This document shows positions 1-7,760 of a DNA stretch of 13,372 nt, piece by piece. The notes below the pieces were generated by a model, which saw only the letters and a program-made list of their open reading frames with translations, was not told the DNA's origin and did not search any database. Every line of letters starts with the position of its first letter. Positions within the stretch are counted from its first letter, which is position 1. A program made the position numbers and the translations under genes. Source of the stretch: Entrophospora sp. SA101 (Eukaryota; Glomeromycota; Glomeromycetes; Entrophosporales; Entrophosporaceae); contig CAUDNR010002591.1 in the NCBI GenBank assembly GCA_958430865.1, positions 61,304 through 74,675 of the forward strand, in the 5' to 3' direction.

Positions 1-272
1 TGCAAAAAAAATCATTCCCTAGTAGTTAGTGATAGAGAGGAAAGATGATGGCAAAATTTAGAGGATTCAACATTATTAGTTATTTAAATATATAAAGTTC
101 CTAATATTCAACATCAAACTACTGTATAGAATTTGGGTTCAAAAGTTCCATGTGATAGGCTTCAAAATTATGTGTGATTTTTGACGCAATTGATTGAGTT
201 ATGAAAAATATAAATAATTCAGACGCAATTAAAAATTGAGTTTTTGGAATTAGTCAAAGTAAAATTAATTTT
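1..272. other. AT-rich non-coding stretch, no gene recognised
   Basis: No open frame of useful length and no protein-like composition could be found on either strand. The nonamer GACGCAATT occurs twice (183-191 and 222-230), and both copies lead into similar A/T-rich sequence. The stretch could be more of the degraded transposon whose N-terminal domain is recognisable just downstream on the minus strand, but I could not read further protein here. Confidence 0.4.
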
Positions 273-459
273 GACAACATGCATATTCCGGACTCTTTTT
301 AATATGTCACTTACTTGACCTAGACTAATTGAATATTGTATTGCTAATCGATTTTTTTTGGTTGAGGTCGATTTCTTTTTAATAAGCAGATTTCTCTTTT
401 TGCTCAGCTGTAATAAAGTTTCGCCTTTTAGACGATGATGGTTGTCCTTGTGACGTTTT
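273..459 (-). pseudogene. Relic of a pogo/Tigger-like transposase N-terminal helix-turn-helix
   Basis: Reading the minus strand from 459 downward gives KTSQGQPSSSKRRNFITAEQK. A shift of frame then gives REICLLKRNRPQP, and a further shift gives LAIQYSISLGQVSDILKRVR. Taken piecewise, this matches the order of a CENP-B/pogo-type DNA-binding domain: a basic lead, 'T.EQK.EIC', then 'LA..Y.I..GQVSDILK', where the last piece is the recognition helix. Known members use this domain to bind the transposon ends. At least two frameshifts separate the pieces and no DDE catalytic part is visible, so this is a dead fragment. Elements with pogo-like ends at 2579 and 7285 make a past source of the family nearby plausible. 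The assignment rests on pattern recognition of about 50 residues. Confidence 0.6.
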
Positions 460-956
460 TTGTTTTTAAAATAATCAACAATCCAAACAACAAAACTTGT
501 ATTTATATCTTTTAGAATTTCAGAAAATAATCATACAATGAATTCTTGTCTATATTAATATAATTATGACAGATTGTACGTTTTTATTTAACGTATTAGT
601 ATTGGTATGTTTTTTAATCAATTATCACGTGAATTTGTTGCAACGTGATTAGTAAATATTACTATTACCAAAGCTTTTTTTTTAAAAAGATTATTTATTT
701 ATTATGCGCCAAAAAAAAAAAAAATCATGATATTGATAATGTGATTATCAATTATGTGGCGATTTGATTATTATTATTGTTTATTTATAATGACGGCGAC
801 TTGTGATAATAATAAGAATAAAAAAACGAGAAATAAAAATCTTGTTTTAAAAAGACTTAGTTTATGTTTCAAAGCAACAATTAAGTTTTTGTTTTGAATG
901 ATCCATCTAACCGCAAATATACAACACAAAAATTTTTTTTGTAATGATTTAAAATT
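460..956. other. AT-rich intergenic region with small inverted repeats
   Basis: No coding sequence was recognised. It contains homopolymer A and T runs and two small perfect inverted repeats: ATCACGT at 624-630 with ACGTGAT at 643-649 (12-nt loop), and TTGATAA at 733-739 with TTATCAA at 745-751 (5-nt loop). Such short hairpins are expected by chance fairly often in DNA this AT-rich, so no function is claimed. Confidence 0.4.
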
Positions 957-983
957 GAACTAGATGATTGAACCTTTAGAACA

Positions 984-991
984 TATAAATA
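984..991 (+). promoter_or_regulatory. Conserved TATA-like box in the upstream region of the pseudogene copy
   Basis: TATAAATA followed by ACGTTGTAA is present at the same relative position in both copies of the duplicated block (here and at 9050-9057). Conservation between copies that have otherwise diverged in the leader suggests a former promoter element. The start codon is about 365 bp downstream, so a long leader or a 5' UTR intron would be needed. Confidence 0.35.
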
Positions 992-1132
992 ACGTTGTAA
1001 GTTTCTTCATTTTTGTTTCTTTTATCTTTATCGTAATTGCATCCACATAACAAGAATATATCTAATAAACCTATTTTTAACCATAAAAAAATAAACTTGA
1101 AATTATTTTTCTATTTTTTTTTTTATTGTTAG

Positions 1133-1193
1133 TGAGGAATTGTGTAATGAGGTATTGTTCAAGGAGGTATTTTTTTAGTGAAATATTGTTTAG
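1133..1193 (+). repeat. Degenerate 15-bp minisatellite, four units
   Basis: Four consecutive imperfect units (1133-1147, 1148-1162, 1163-1178, 1179-1193) follow the pattern TGAGGTATTGTTYAA. Their lengths are 15, 15, 16 and 15. The corresponding part of the intact copy around 9215-9230 has only one comparable unit, so this looks like a local expansion within the pseudogene's leader. Confidence 0.5.
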
Positions 1194-1355
1194 CAGGGTT
1201 TTGATTTATTAAGGAGTGGCTATACAGATTATATTGAGAGAAGGTAAAACGTATATATTGGTGGAAATTATTATTTTGGACTCGGACACGATCTCACAAC
1301 ACTGAAAATTTTCAATTTTCTTACCAGCTAGGCTATAAAAAAAAGAAGAAAAAAA

Positions 1356-2215
1356 ATGGAAAAAGATAACTTTGACTCAAATGATAATAATGACATTATA
1401 GAAGTAGTAACAGAAAAGATAAAATATCAATCATGGAAGAAGATAATCATAATTCTAATTTAAATACCAATGATACAAACAATGATGCTATTCAACAACA
1501 TATTGATGAAATAAAGTATAGTCCTAATTTAAAGTTTTTAGTAACTTACATTAAAGATGATAAATATATTGTTGGATGGACAGTTGATCTTGACAAAGGA
1601 ACTATCCGGCAAGATAAAGATAATCGCTTAAATATTCTGATGTTGATTCCATTGATATTTTTATAAAAGATGTTTCCGAGGACAAATGTATAATTTTATG
1701 TGATGGGTGTTATAGTAAGCAATTATTAATTAATTGATATATACTTTTATTATTATAATACCAAAATAATAAAAATATTTAAATCGTTTAAATTAACTTT
1801 TTAGGATTTCAAAACTTTACAAAAAAAAAATACATTGATTTTATAATTAATGGTAAAATACACAATGAATGTTTATTACAAATAATGATTTAATAATGAT
1901 TGATGGTTATCTTGATAAATTCTCTTTACACAATTTTTCATATATAAGTAAGGATGATACAAACGATAAATTGGTTCGTGAAATCAACATATTATTATAA
2001 TAGTGAAGATTACAATGGTATAAATGTTTTTGTAAATTCTGGAAATTTTCTAATTGGTTCTGATGGTTTAATTATATCACAATAGAAAGTTGGAACAATA
2101 ACATATCAAGATAATTATTATTTAGTATATAGAGATTCCATGATATTTTTTGAATGATAATTATCAAAATGATATTATTCTTATTTAGATTTTTGATAAA
2201 CAATAAAAATAATTG
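1356..2215 (+). pseudogene. Truncated, frameshifted paralogue of the TRP-like channel gene (exons 1-2 only)
   Basis: The ATG at 1356 aligns with the start of the intact gene at 9362. After 19 codons, copy A has lost 12 nt plus one more base near 1413-1425, which breaks the frame. The frame resumes at an internal ATG (1433), giving HIDEIKYSPNLKFLVTY and VGWTVDLDKGTI, nearly identical to residues 50-83 of the intact protein. A second deletion near 1625-1645 ends that frame at 1665. The intron-1 donor GTAAGC at 1715 and the TTAG acceptor at 1804 are preserved (90 nt). Exon 2 continues from 1805 but carries a frameshift at about 1978 and an in-frame TAG near 2083. Nothing like exons 3-6 (membrane domain, pore) follows, so it cannot make a channel. 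A short peptide from 1433-1666 is conceivable but has no expected function. Confidence 0.88.
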
Positions 2216-2578
2216 ATTTTTTGGTAATAAGTTCATACCTGGTTGGCCAAGTATTTATCGGCTGATATCACTAAATAAAATCTGCGGAATTTATAGCAAA
2301 AATAGGACCCACACATTACATACAAATGTCATCCAAAATTTTATATGTGCGAGTTTTGTAAGTACAAATTGAAATTATGATTTGGATACAACAAACGTTG
2401 CTAATTTACCATTAAAGCCACAGTCATGTTACAATTAAAAAAAACCAGGTGTTTGTACATTAACAAAAAAAAAATTTTGAAGGTTTGCCGTGTATATTTG
2501 CAGATTAAATCCTTAACAGTTAATATGATTAATTGGGAAGATAGCGAGTGAGAGTAAAGGTAACGACATGTTAATCAT
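2216..2578. other. Intergenic DNA, no gene recognised
   Basis: The sequence becomes less AT-biased around 2240-2420 and looks like a repeat-derived segment, because the change in composition is abrupt at the end of copy A. I could not identify terminal repeats, a poly-A tail or any protein fragment in either strand. Confidence 0.35.
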
Positions 2579-2700
2579 TACAGTCAAACCTCTTTTCAAC
2601 GAATCTATGGGGACTATTTATACCAAAATTTTCAACGAATTTTATATGTGAAGCAAAGAATTCGTTGTTAATATTAGTACATATGTTGAAACAAGATTCA
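2579..2700 (+). mobile_element. Pogo/Tigger-like terminal inverted repeat, left end only
   Basis: TACAGTCAAACCTCTTTTC at 2579 begins with the TA target followed by CAGTCAAACCTC, a pattern typical of pogo/Tigger-type ends. It is followed by subterminal TCAACGAAT at 2597 and 2631 and by an inverted version, GAATTCGTTG, at about 2660. These look like transposase-binding subterminal repeats. No matching GGTTTGACTGTA end was found in the window, so the element is either truncated or a solo end. The right boundary given here is nominal. Confidence 0.5.
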
Positions 2701-2799
2701 TTGAAATGTGTTAATTTATTAACATTTAAAAAAAAAATCACATACTAATTTCAGTAATGATTTTATGTAATATTGCAATGATGGGGAAAAAAGATTTTA

Positions 2800-3081
2800 A
2801 TGTTCCACGAATTTAATCATGTTGTATATAAAAACAAGCGACAGACAGAATCATTGTTTCTAATAGAAATCTTTGCAGAAACCGAAAATATCGGTATTGA
2901 AAACCCTTTGTGGAACAGAAGGACACTAACCATTTTTTCGAGACAAATGTTTCAAAATCAGAATGTCGCACAAATGGATTATCACGAAAAAATTTTTCAT
3001 TTCTTCCCACAACACTCACAACAATACAATAACCGACTCCAAAGGAACAAAACAAGCAAATTTTTTATAAACAACTATTGA
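2800..3081 (+). other. Unrecognised 93-codon open frame, probably non-coding
   Basis: An ATG-initiated frame of 93 codons, rich in Asn, Gln and Phe, reads without a stop. An equally long frame overlaps it on the opposite strand (2813-3055), and the sequence matches no family I recognise. Composition is slightly less AT-rich than the surroundings, which alone lengthens open frames. It lies between a pogo-like end and a microsatellite. I keep it only as a described region. Confidence 0.15.
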
Positions 3082-3149
3082 TGCGTGACTATTATCAACA
3101 TTTAATGATTATAAGACGTGTCAAAGCAACAATAATCATTGAAGATCCT

Positions 3150-3218
3150 CACACGCACGCACGCACGCGCACGCACGCACGCACGCACGCACACACACGC
3201 ACACACGCACACGCACAG
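3150..3218 (+). repeat. (ACGC)n / (AC)n compound microsatellite
   Basis: About 69 bp of alternating CACG and CACA units, perfect over most of the length. It is strikingly GC-rich for this window. Any translation (His-Thr-Ala-Arg repeats) is a by-product of the repeat. Confidence 0.97.
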
Positions 3219-3289
3219 CCCTTTAAGGGCTTGAATGTTAAAACATTTTTCTCACCATCCTTTAGTGTACAAAAAGGCTGAACCGACTG

Positions 3290-3545
3290 TTCACTCCGAC
3301 GAAATGATGATGCAATGAAATCTCAGGGGGAGCACGGGAGCTCTGGGGTTTATTTATTGCATTGTTGTCAAGGCACCTCCCACTTGTATAAAGCCTACAA
3401 AGGACTAGGTGGTCCTCACCTGTGAATTGTGAATAAAATTCTCAGTGTGTGGGGCGCGTTAGCGAAAGCAACCAAACAACGTCTTTTGAAAAAGGATATT
3501 TTTTATCAAATCTGACACCACATGATAAAATATCAGATTTGTTTG
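3290..3545 (+). mobile_element. GC-richer block with TATA box and polyadenylation signal, possible LTR
   Basis: This block is much less AT-rich than its flanks. It contains TATAAAG at 3387-3393 followed 40 bp later by AATAAA at 3432-3437, the spacing seen in long terminal repeats, where promoter and poly-A signal are close together. A stem, CAAATCTGA (3507-3515) with TCAGATTTG (3533-3541), follows. I could not find a primer-binding site, a second copy or a target duplication, so a different promoter-bearing repeat is equally possible. Confidence 0.3.
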
Positions 3546-3656
3546 TTTATTTTACTTTTTTTTGGAAATGGTTTTAAGGAAATGGATCCTTACGACTTGT
3601 GTTCCTACATGGAAAGAAGATCAGATTAAAGCATGATGAGAATAACCTGATCCACT

Positions 3657-3821
3657 GATAAAATTCAAAAAATCGAGCTTACTCTCCATCTTGCTAAATC
3701 TTTTCATGCTAACTTGTCAGGACATGATGTTGGCCTTTTTCAAAAAAAGTTTTCATTTATGCATGGTCCTAGTATTATTATTACTTGGGTGATGCAATCA
3801 TTTGTTATATCAAATAAATAA
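3657..3821 (+). pseudogene. Unidentified coding-like fragment
   Basis: A 54-codon frame without its own start reads DKIQKIELTLHLAKSFHANL and continues through GHDVGLFQKKFSFMHGPS and ITWVMQSF to a TAA at 3819. The balanced, amphipathic composition is unlike the low-complexity translations elsewhere in this DNA. A second stretch just upstream in another frame (VPTWKEDQIKA, around 3600-3632) could be the preceding part, separated by a frameshift. I do not recognise the family. It is likely a decayed gene or transposon remnant, and no function is proposed. Confidence 0.35.
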
Positions 3822-4229
3822 TACAATAGTGGAGGCAAAAGCAAGTAACAACAAAAAAGACAAGTATTACTTTACTTATTTTAATTTATATATATAAATT
3901 TTAATTGATGATATCAGAGAAACACTGATCAATTTATTATAAAATACAGGTGAAATTTCATATTAGATGATCCACAAAAATATTAATTTTGAAAACATAA
4001 AAATACTTCTTAATAAGTTAAATTTTAAATAAATAATATGATTTTACCATTAACAAATAATAGCATTCATGAATCAATTCAAAGTGTATAATGACATGAT
4101 TTTATTCATGAAGTTTTATATATCTAATTTCATGTTAAAAATTTTCCGACTTTGGTATGCAATTTTACATAATGAAAAAAACAAGTTACACGTAACAAAA
4201 ATCGGAAATAACCAGTCCAATGATTCTAA
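3822..4229. other. AT-rich region, no gene recognised
   Basis: It contains a perfect 18-bp palindrome of A/T (3883-3900) and a low-complexity Asn/Phe/Lys-rich open frame beginning at 4069. That frame overlaps the next coding-like scrap in a different phase and is probably spurious. Confidence 0.35.
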
Positions 4230-4391
4230 CATTCATCATTTCTATTTAAAAGAGAGAAAATTGAAATTTTTCTTAAAGGAAGGTCTAGATTATTTTTAAG
4301 GAATCTTAAATTAGAACAAGAGATTATACTGCCAAGAGTTCCTGGAATAAGGGAAGACCTAGATAGAGAATTGTTTAATGAATTTAATTAA
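4230..4391 (+). pseudogene. Unidentified coding-like fragment ending LPRVPGIREDLDRELFNEFN
   Basis: A 53-codon frame, bounded upstream by a stop and with no start codon, ends with LEQEIILPRVPGIREDLDR and ELFNEFN before TAA at 4389. The last 26 residues have a charged, non-repetitive composition typical of a real protein C-terminus, whereas the first half is low complexity. The family is not recognised. A longer overlapping frame (4069-4299) has poorer composition and is the likelier shadow of the two. Confidence 0.3.
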
Positions 4392-5050
4392 TTCTGAAAT
4401 GAACAATAATGGTGGATAGTTTCGAAGTAAAGCATAAATATATATTCGCGGAAATTATTATTATACTTTAGCATACCCTTTAGCATAAATTATCATTATT
4501 ATCATCATTCAAGACTCGGCAAAAATTTTTTTTTATTTTTTTAATTAAGAGATAATAAATGTTGCGCAGAAAAATCAAAATTTTTTCAACAACAAAACTC
4601 CAAAATCAACACATCATAAAGAGAAAACAATTTTTTTTTACATACAGTAAATTAATGGCAATAAAAAATACATAAATGTGTTCTCTGAGATTTATTTTAT
4701 TTGTATACACAAAAAAATTTTATCTTACAAGACCAAAGTATAGTAACTTTTTTTAAAAAAAGGTTACTGGTTAGTGTTTTTTTTATCAATTTTCCCCCAA
4801 CAATCACTATATAGTACTCACTTATTCATAGATAGATCATCAATTAAATATTAAAAAAAATTATAAGATAAATCATTAGAAATATTGTTAACGTTAGTAT
4901 CTTCTTCATCTTCCATATCATCTTCTTACTTTATTTGTTCCTGGATTGATTCTATCATTTTCCTTCTAGGATTCATTTTTTGTTGGTAGAAATTTTTATA
5001 TTTTAATTCACATCAGCTTCTTCCTTTACAGTAGTTCTGATGAAATACTT
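4392..5050. other. AT-rich region with one near-perfect palindrome
   Basis: No gene was recognised on the plus strand. At 4742-4768, AGTAAC plus seven T is followed by seven A plus GGTTACT, a hairpin with a single unpaired base. The minus strand of 4860-5050 reads as broken acidic stretches (EDDMEDEEDTNVNN) that may continue the BED-finger relic next to it. Confidence 0.35.
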
Positions 5051-5158
5051 TCATGACACATTATTACAATAGAATGCCAAGTGTTGTTGTAAATTTTCAG
5101 ACCAAGAAATTTCCCAAACACATTTACCATAATTGCACGTACCTCTTTCAACAAATGT
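5051..5158 (-). pseudogene. BED-type zinc-finger relic (hAT-like transposon or domesticated derivative)
   Basis: The minus strand from 5158 to 5051 reads TFVERGTCNYGKCVWEI, then SWSENLQQHLAFYCNNVS and a stop. The order Cys-x4-Cys, an aromatic Trp, then HLAFYC (His-x4-Cys) is that of a BED DNA-binding finger, which binds zinc and is found at the N-terminus of hAT-family transposases and related proteins. The frame has a stop at once upstream and downstream, and continuation beyond 5051 is interrupted by further stops, so it is a fragment. Without the catalytic region the superfamily cannot be proved. Confidence 0.5.
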
Positions 5159-5241
5159 TCATTTTTTATTACCAAAAAACAGATTTTAATTATTTATTCT
5201 AATTAAACTGATGATCTATTGCGACTACTAAAAAACACAAT

Positions 5242-5820
5242 AAAAATGAAGGTACTTATGCCTGTGAAGTTTATCACCACAGTTAAATATCATAATGAGT
5301 GATTTACCAGTTATATGGATGGAATGATGAGTAAAATTTGCATTTTCTATCTAATGTAATATCAGCCTTGAAAATATTTATATTTATTCTGTAGGGATGA
5401 TAAGGCGAGTAGGGCAAGTGCTAAACAAAAAGGTCCTTCTAAACCTGCACAACGACTGGGTTTTTCAGTAATTGTTGGAATAAAAGGTAATACTATAGAG
5501 TTTGGATATCTTGAAATGGTGAGACCGGGTTCTACCATTGAAACAGTGGAGGAATCACAAAAAATTAAATCAACTTTCCAAGGATTCTATTGATTATACC
5601 ATAAGTGCTAAACTGCAAAAGAAAATCAAAGGGGTAAACGATAAAAAATGTATTAACAATCTTCACAATTAACTTCACCGGTACTGTGCTAGAATTTCGA
5701 TGTATGAGTAAGGAGTCTGATATATACAAATCTTGCCTTCTCGAACGTGCACCTATTCCATTAAGTTTATCAAATGCAGATCCTGAAAATGTATGCCATT
5801 TAATTCATGCATTATTATAA
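5242..5820 (+). pseudogene. Frameshifted multi-exon pseudogene of an unnamed fungal family
   Basis: Protein-like pieces occur in order on the plus strand: NEGTYACEVYHHS (5245), then LNIIMSDLPV, then LYGWNDE up to a donor GTAAAA at 5331. A 64-nt intron ends TTATTCTGTAG at 5394. After it, GDDKASRASAKQKGPSKPAQ and RLGFSVIVGIKGNTIEFGYL continue to a stop at 5591. In a second frame come LNQLSKDSIDYTISAKLQKK and IKGVNDKKCINNLHN, and in a third TINFTGTVLEFRCMSKESD through LSNADPENVCHLIHALL to TAA at 5818. Joining across the intron keeps the frame (NDE/DDK), which supports the splice sites. At least three frameshifts make it non-functional. The pieces resemble an expanded uncharacterised family that I associate with Rhizophagus from memory. 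I cannot name its function. Confidence 0.65.
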
Positions 5821-5904
5821 TTTAGAACTAGGATTATATGTGTTATGCGTAAAATATTATTGGATAAAGGTAATGTTAATACAATTTTTTGCAAAAGTGA
5901 TCGA

Positions 5905-5929
5905 CGTTACAAATTGTAACGCGCGCGCG
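5905..5929. repeat. Small inverted repeat merging into a CG run
   Basis: CGTTAC (5905-5910) and GTAACG (5916-5921) form a perfect 6-bp stem with a 5-nt loop, followed directly by GCGCGCGCG (5921-5929). Alternating CG is very rare in this AT-rich window. Confidence 0.5.
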
Positions 5930-6133
5930 ATTTTTTTATTTTGAATAAATCGATCCCTATGTTGATCTTCCATTACTTGTTCTTCCAATTAATATTAGGA
6001 GAATATTTTTTATTTTTACCATAATGTTTAATTTAAATCCATTATTTTCAAAGTGAACAAACAACATATGATTTATCAAATGCAAAAAGAGTATTTTAAT
6101 GTCAACATCCGAACTACATCACCTTTTTTCAAT

Positions 6134-6560
6134 TTAGTTTGATAGTATATATAATAAATCAAGTGAATCATTATTACGGATATTGAGATATTCTATGTTG
6201 GGATATTTATTAGCAATCTTAATCAATACTATATTACTAAACCGCAATACTTAAGATTTAAATGAATTATATTCGGACATGCTCTGATAATTGCTTCAAA
6301 CAATTTATCTGAAAAACAGTAGTGTGTAAATGTGAAATATTTTAAGTATTTACAATAATATGGCCTTTTGATTTGCACATATTGACTATAAATTCTTTTT
6401 GCCATATAATACATTCTCTCAACTCAATACATTTCCATAGAAAAGGCGCACTACATATATACCAAAACCGATTAACAAATAGATTAGGATAGAATGATTG
6501 ATCTTTTGCTGGAGAATATAGGATTGTTTCTAATAGTTCCGGTAAATTAAAAATATCAAC
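6134..6560 (-). pseudogene. F-box / leucine-rich-repeat protein pseudogene
   Basis: On the minus strand from 6560 the frame reads VDIFNLPELLETIL, then FYPNLFVNRFWYICSAPFLW and KCIELRE. This is the F-box pattern (LPELL...L...NR.W...A.P.LW), which in intact proteins binds Skp1 in an SCF ubiquitin ligase. A frameshift leads into YLKYFTFTHYCFSDKLFEAI and IRACPNIIHLNLKYCG, an LRR of the cysteine-containing type. After a second shift, LIKIANKYPNIEYLNIRN follows, a further LRR, ending at a stop at 6134. Intact relatives are usually several hundred residues long with many LRRs. Here only the F-box and about two repeats survive, in three frames and with no start codon in frame, so it is a pseudogene. 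Confidence 0.75.
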
Positions 6561-6722
6561 TTCCGCCGTGAGTAGTATATGATATATCTTTCATAGAAAG
6601 TATTCGTAAATTACGACCAAAAAAATCAATTCATAAATATTTTTCCACCACTTTATCTTCTTTTAAACGGCAAGACTTTTTATAGATTTCATTTCACTGG
6701 AGTGATTTTTAATATTGTTTAA

Positions 6723-6866
6723 CTACTCTACTAACTCATCTAATGGAAGTTTTAATCCGCATCTCATAGCCTCTAACTTATTATCATTTGATAATCCCTT
6801 GAAAAATTGATTTTTGAGAGATTTTTCGTTGAAACCAACTACTTCCACTAATATATTTAATATATA
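6723..6866 (-). pseudogene. Coding-like fragment resembling a retroelement gag
   Basis: The minus strand from about 6866 reads YILNILVEVVGFNEKSLKNQ, then FFKGLSNDNKLEAMRCGLKL and PLDELVE before TAG at 6723. Reading through the stop gives LNNIKNHSSEMKSIKSLAV. The pattern 'F..GL.....LE.....L..PLDELVE.L' resembles the end of a retrotransposon gag capsid region, where such a helix precedes a coiled region. No zinc knuckle, protease or reverse transcriptase is visible nearby. Since only about 45 residues are readable, another protein family remains possible. Confidence 0.35.
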
Positions 6867-6941
6867 GTATTTTTTTTTTTTCGCAATATAATACTAAAAA
6901 GATTTAACTTATTCTATAGTTGAAAATAATTTAAATTTCAA

Positions 6942-7071
6942 ATGGTAGAAGATAATAACGACATCAAATTTGTAGCGAAATTTCTGGTATAAACAACTTT
7001 CATACTTCTAAATTTTTTAGGATTTTGTCAATCAGAAAATTGCTTATTTTGAAAAACAATCCAATGTGTAA
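6942..7071 (+). other. Possible small exons of a decayed gene
   Basis: ATG at 6942 opens MVEDNNDIKFVAKFL up to a possible GTATAA donor at 6987. A TTTTTTAG acceptor at 7020 leads to DFVNQKIAYFEKQSNV before TAA. The implied intron is only 34 nt, clearly shorter than the 64-90 nt introns seen elsewhere here, so this model is doubtful. It may be the 5' part of the coding-like stretch that follows at 7101. Confidence 0.2.
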
Positions 7072-7100
7072 ATTTCTTTAATAATTGCTATAAAGCCTAA

Positions 7101-7271
7101 ATAACAATTATTATAAACACAAATAAAAGATGTATAAGAATAACATATGTTAATTATAATAATAAAATAAATAAAAGAGAACGTCAAGGAGTTGAAAGTG
7201 AAATTTCTAATAAAAGTTCTCGAGAACAAATACAAACAATAATGGAAGATTATTATAATGTTGGCATTTAA
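7101..7271 (+). pseudogene. Coding-like C-terminal fragment, family unknown
   Basis: A 56-codon frame without a start ends with NKRERQGVESEISNKSSREQ and IQTIMEDYYNVGI before TAA at 7269. The second half is charged and predicted helical, unlike the A/T-driven low-complexity translations around it. A long frame on the opposite strand (7044-7235) is Ile/Phe/Tyr-rich low complexity and is rejected. The fragment stops 14 bp before a transposon end at 7285, so an insertion may have separated it from downstream DNA. Confidence 0.3.
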
Positions 7272-7284
7272 ATGAACGAATTAT

Positions 7285-7760
7285 TACAGTCAAACCGAAC
7301 TACCATAAATCGATTTTCACTTTATAACGATGCAAAATTGGCTAACCAAATCATATTTAATAAAAATTATTTCGTTAAGCCGAATTTTATTATAATTTCT
7401 ACTTAACTTGATAAACCGAACTTAATGGTTCGTACAAAATAATAAAAATATAACTTTCTAAGCCGAATATGATCATAAACTGGTTTTAAAAATTCGTCTT
7501 ATAATGATAAAATTCGGTTTAAAAATGGTCGATCACCCAACAATTCTACTTACCATGTCAAGTTCTAATAAAAAGACGAGGATATTATAACGTTGTAAGC
7601 CGAATTTATTTTGAACAATCAATAAAAATCGTTTTGTATCCAGCTCTGCGTAACTCAAATTTAGCTAAAGTTTAGTCAAGATGATTATTACTAAATTAGG
7701 TTTTTAATCCTTTACGCTGCTAGCCCTGTTTGTATCATAAACCGAATTTTGATAAGCCGA
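7285..7760 (+). mobile_element. Non-autonomous pogo/Tigger-like element with repeated AARCCGAA motif
   Basis: TACAGTCAAACCGAACTACC at 7285 has the TA-CAGTCAAACC start typical of pogo/Tigger ends. The motif AA(A/G)CCGAA then recurs at 7292, 7377, 7413, 7460, 7597 and 7739, with a truncated copy at 7754 and an inverted copy (TTCGGTTT) at 7513. A TTTATAACGA subterminal motif is at 7321. No coding capacity is present. Arrays of subterminal repeats in such elements are known to be transposase-binding sites in some families. The right end is uncertain: I found no inverted copy of the left end, so the end given is the last motif. Confidence 0.5.

Larger units (their letters stand above)
957..2215 (+). 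repeat. Diverged segmental duplicate (copy A) of 9026-10265
   Basis: This block and 9026-10265 share, in the same order and orientation, the leader beginning GAACTAGATGAT, a TATAAATA box (984-991), a 28-nt identical block just before the start codon (1284-1311 against 9311-9338), exon 1, intron 1 and exon 2 of the channel gene. Similarity starts at about 957 and fades after about 2165-2215. Retention of the intron and of upstream DNA shows duplication at DNA level. The left edge could lie slightly earlier. Confidence 0.85.

Noticed and set aside
1433..1666. Functional short gene encoding a 77-residue protein
   Set aside because: The frame is the middle of a degraded exon 1: the parental start is upstream at 1356 in another frame, and the end is caused by a deletion relative to the intact copy.
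2813..3055. 80-codon open frame on the minus strand
   Set aside because: It overlaps an equally long plus-strand frame, has no recognisable motif, and the region is only slightly less AT-rich than its flanks; either or both are chance.
3078..3281. 67-codon open frame rich in His, Thr, Ala and Arg
   Set aside because: It is created by translation of the (ACGC/AC)n microsatellite and has no support outside it.
7044..7235. 63-codon open frame on the minus strand that looks membrane-like
   Set aside because: The Ile/Phe/Tyr-rich composition comes from A/T-rich DNA read antisense to a charged, protein-like plus-strand frame (7101-7271).
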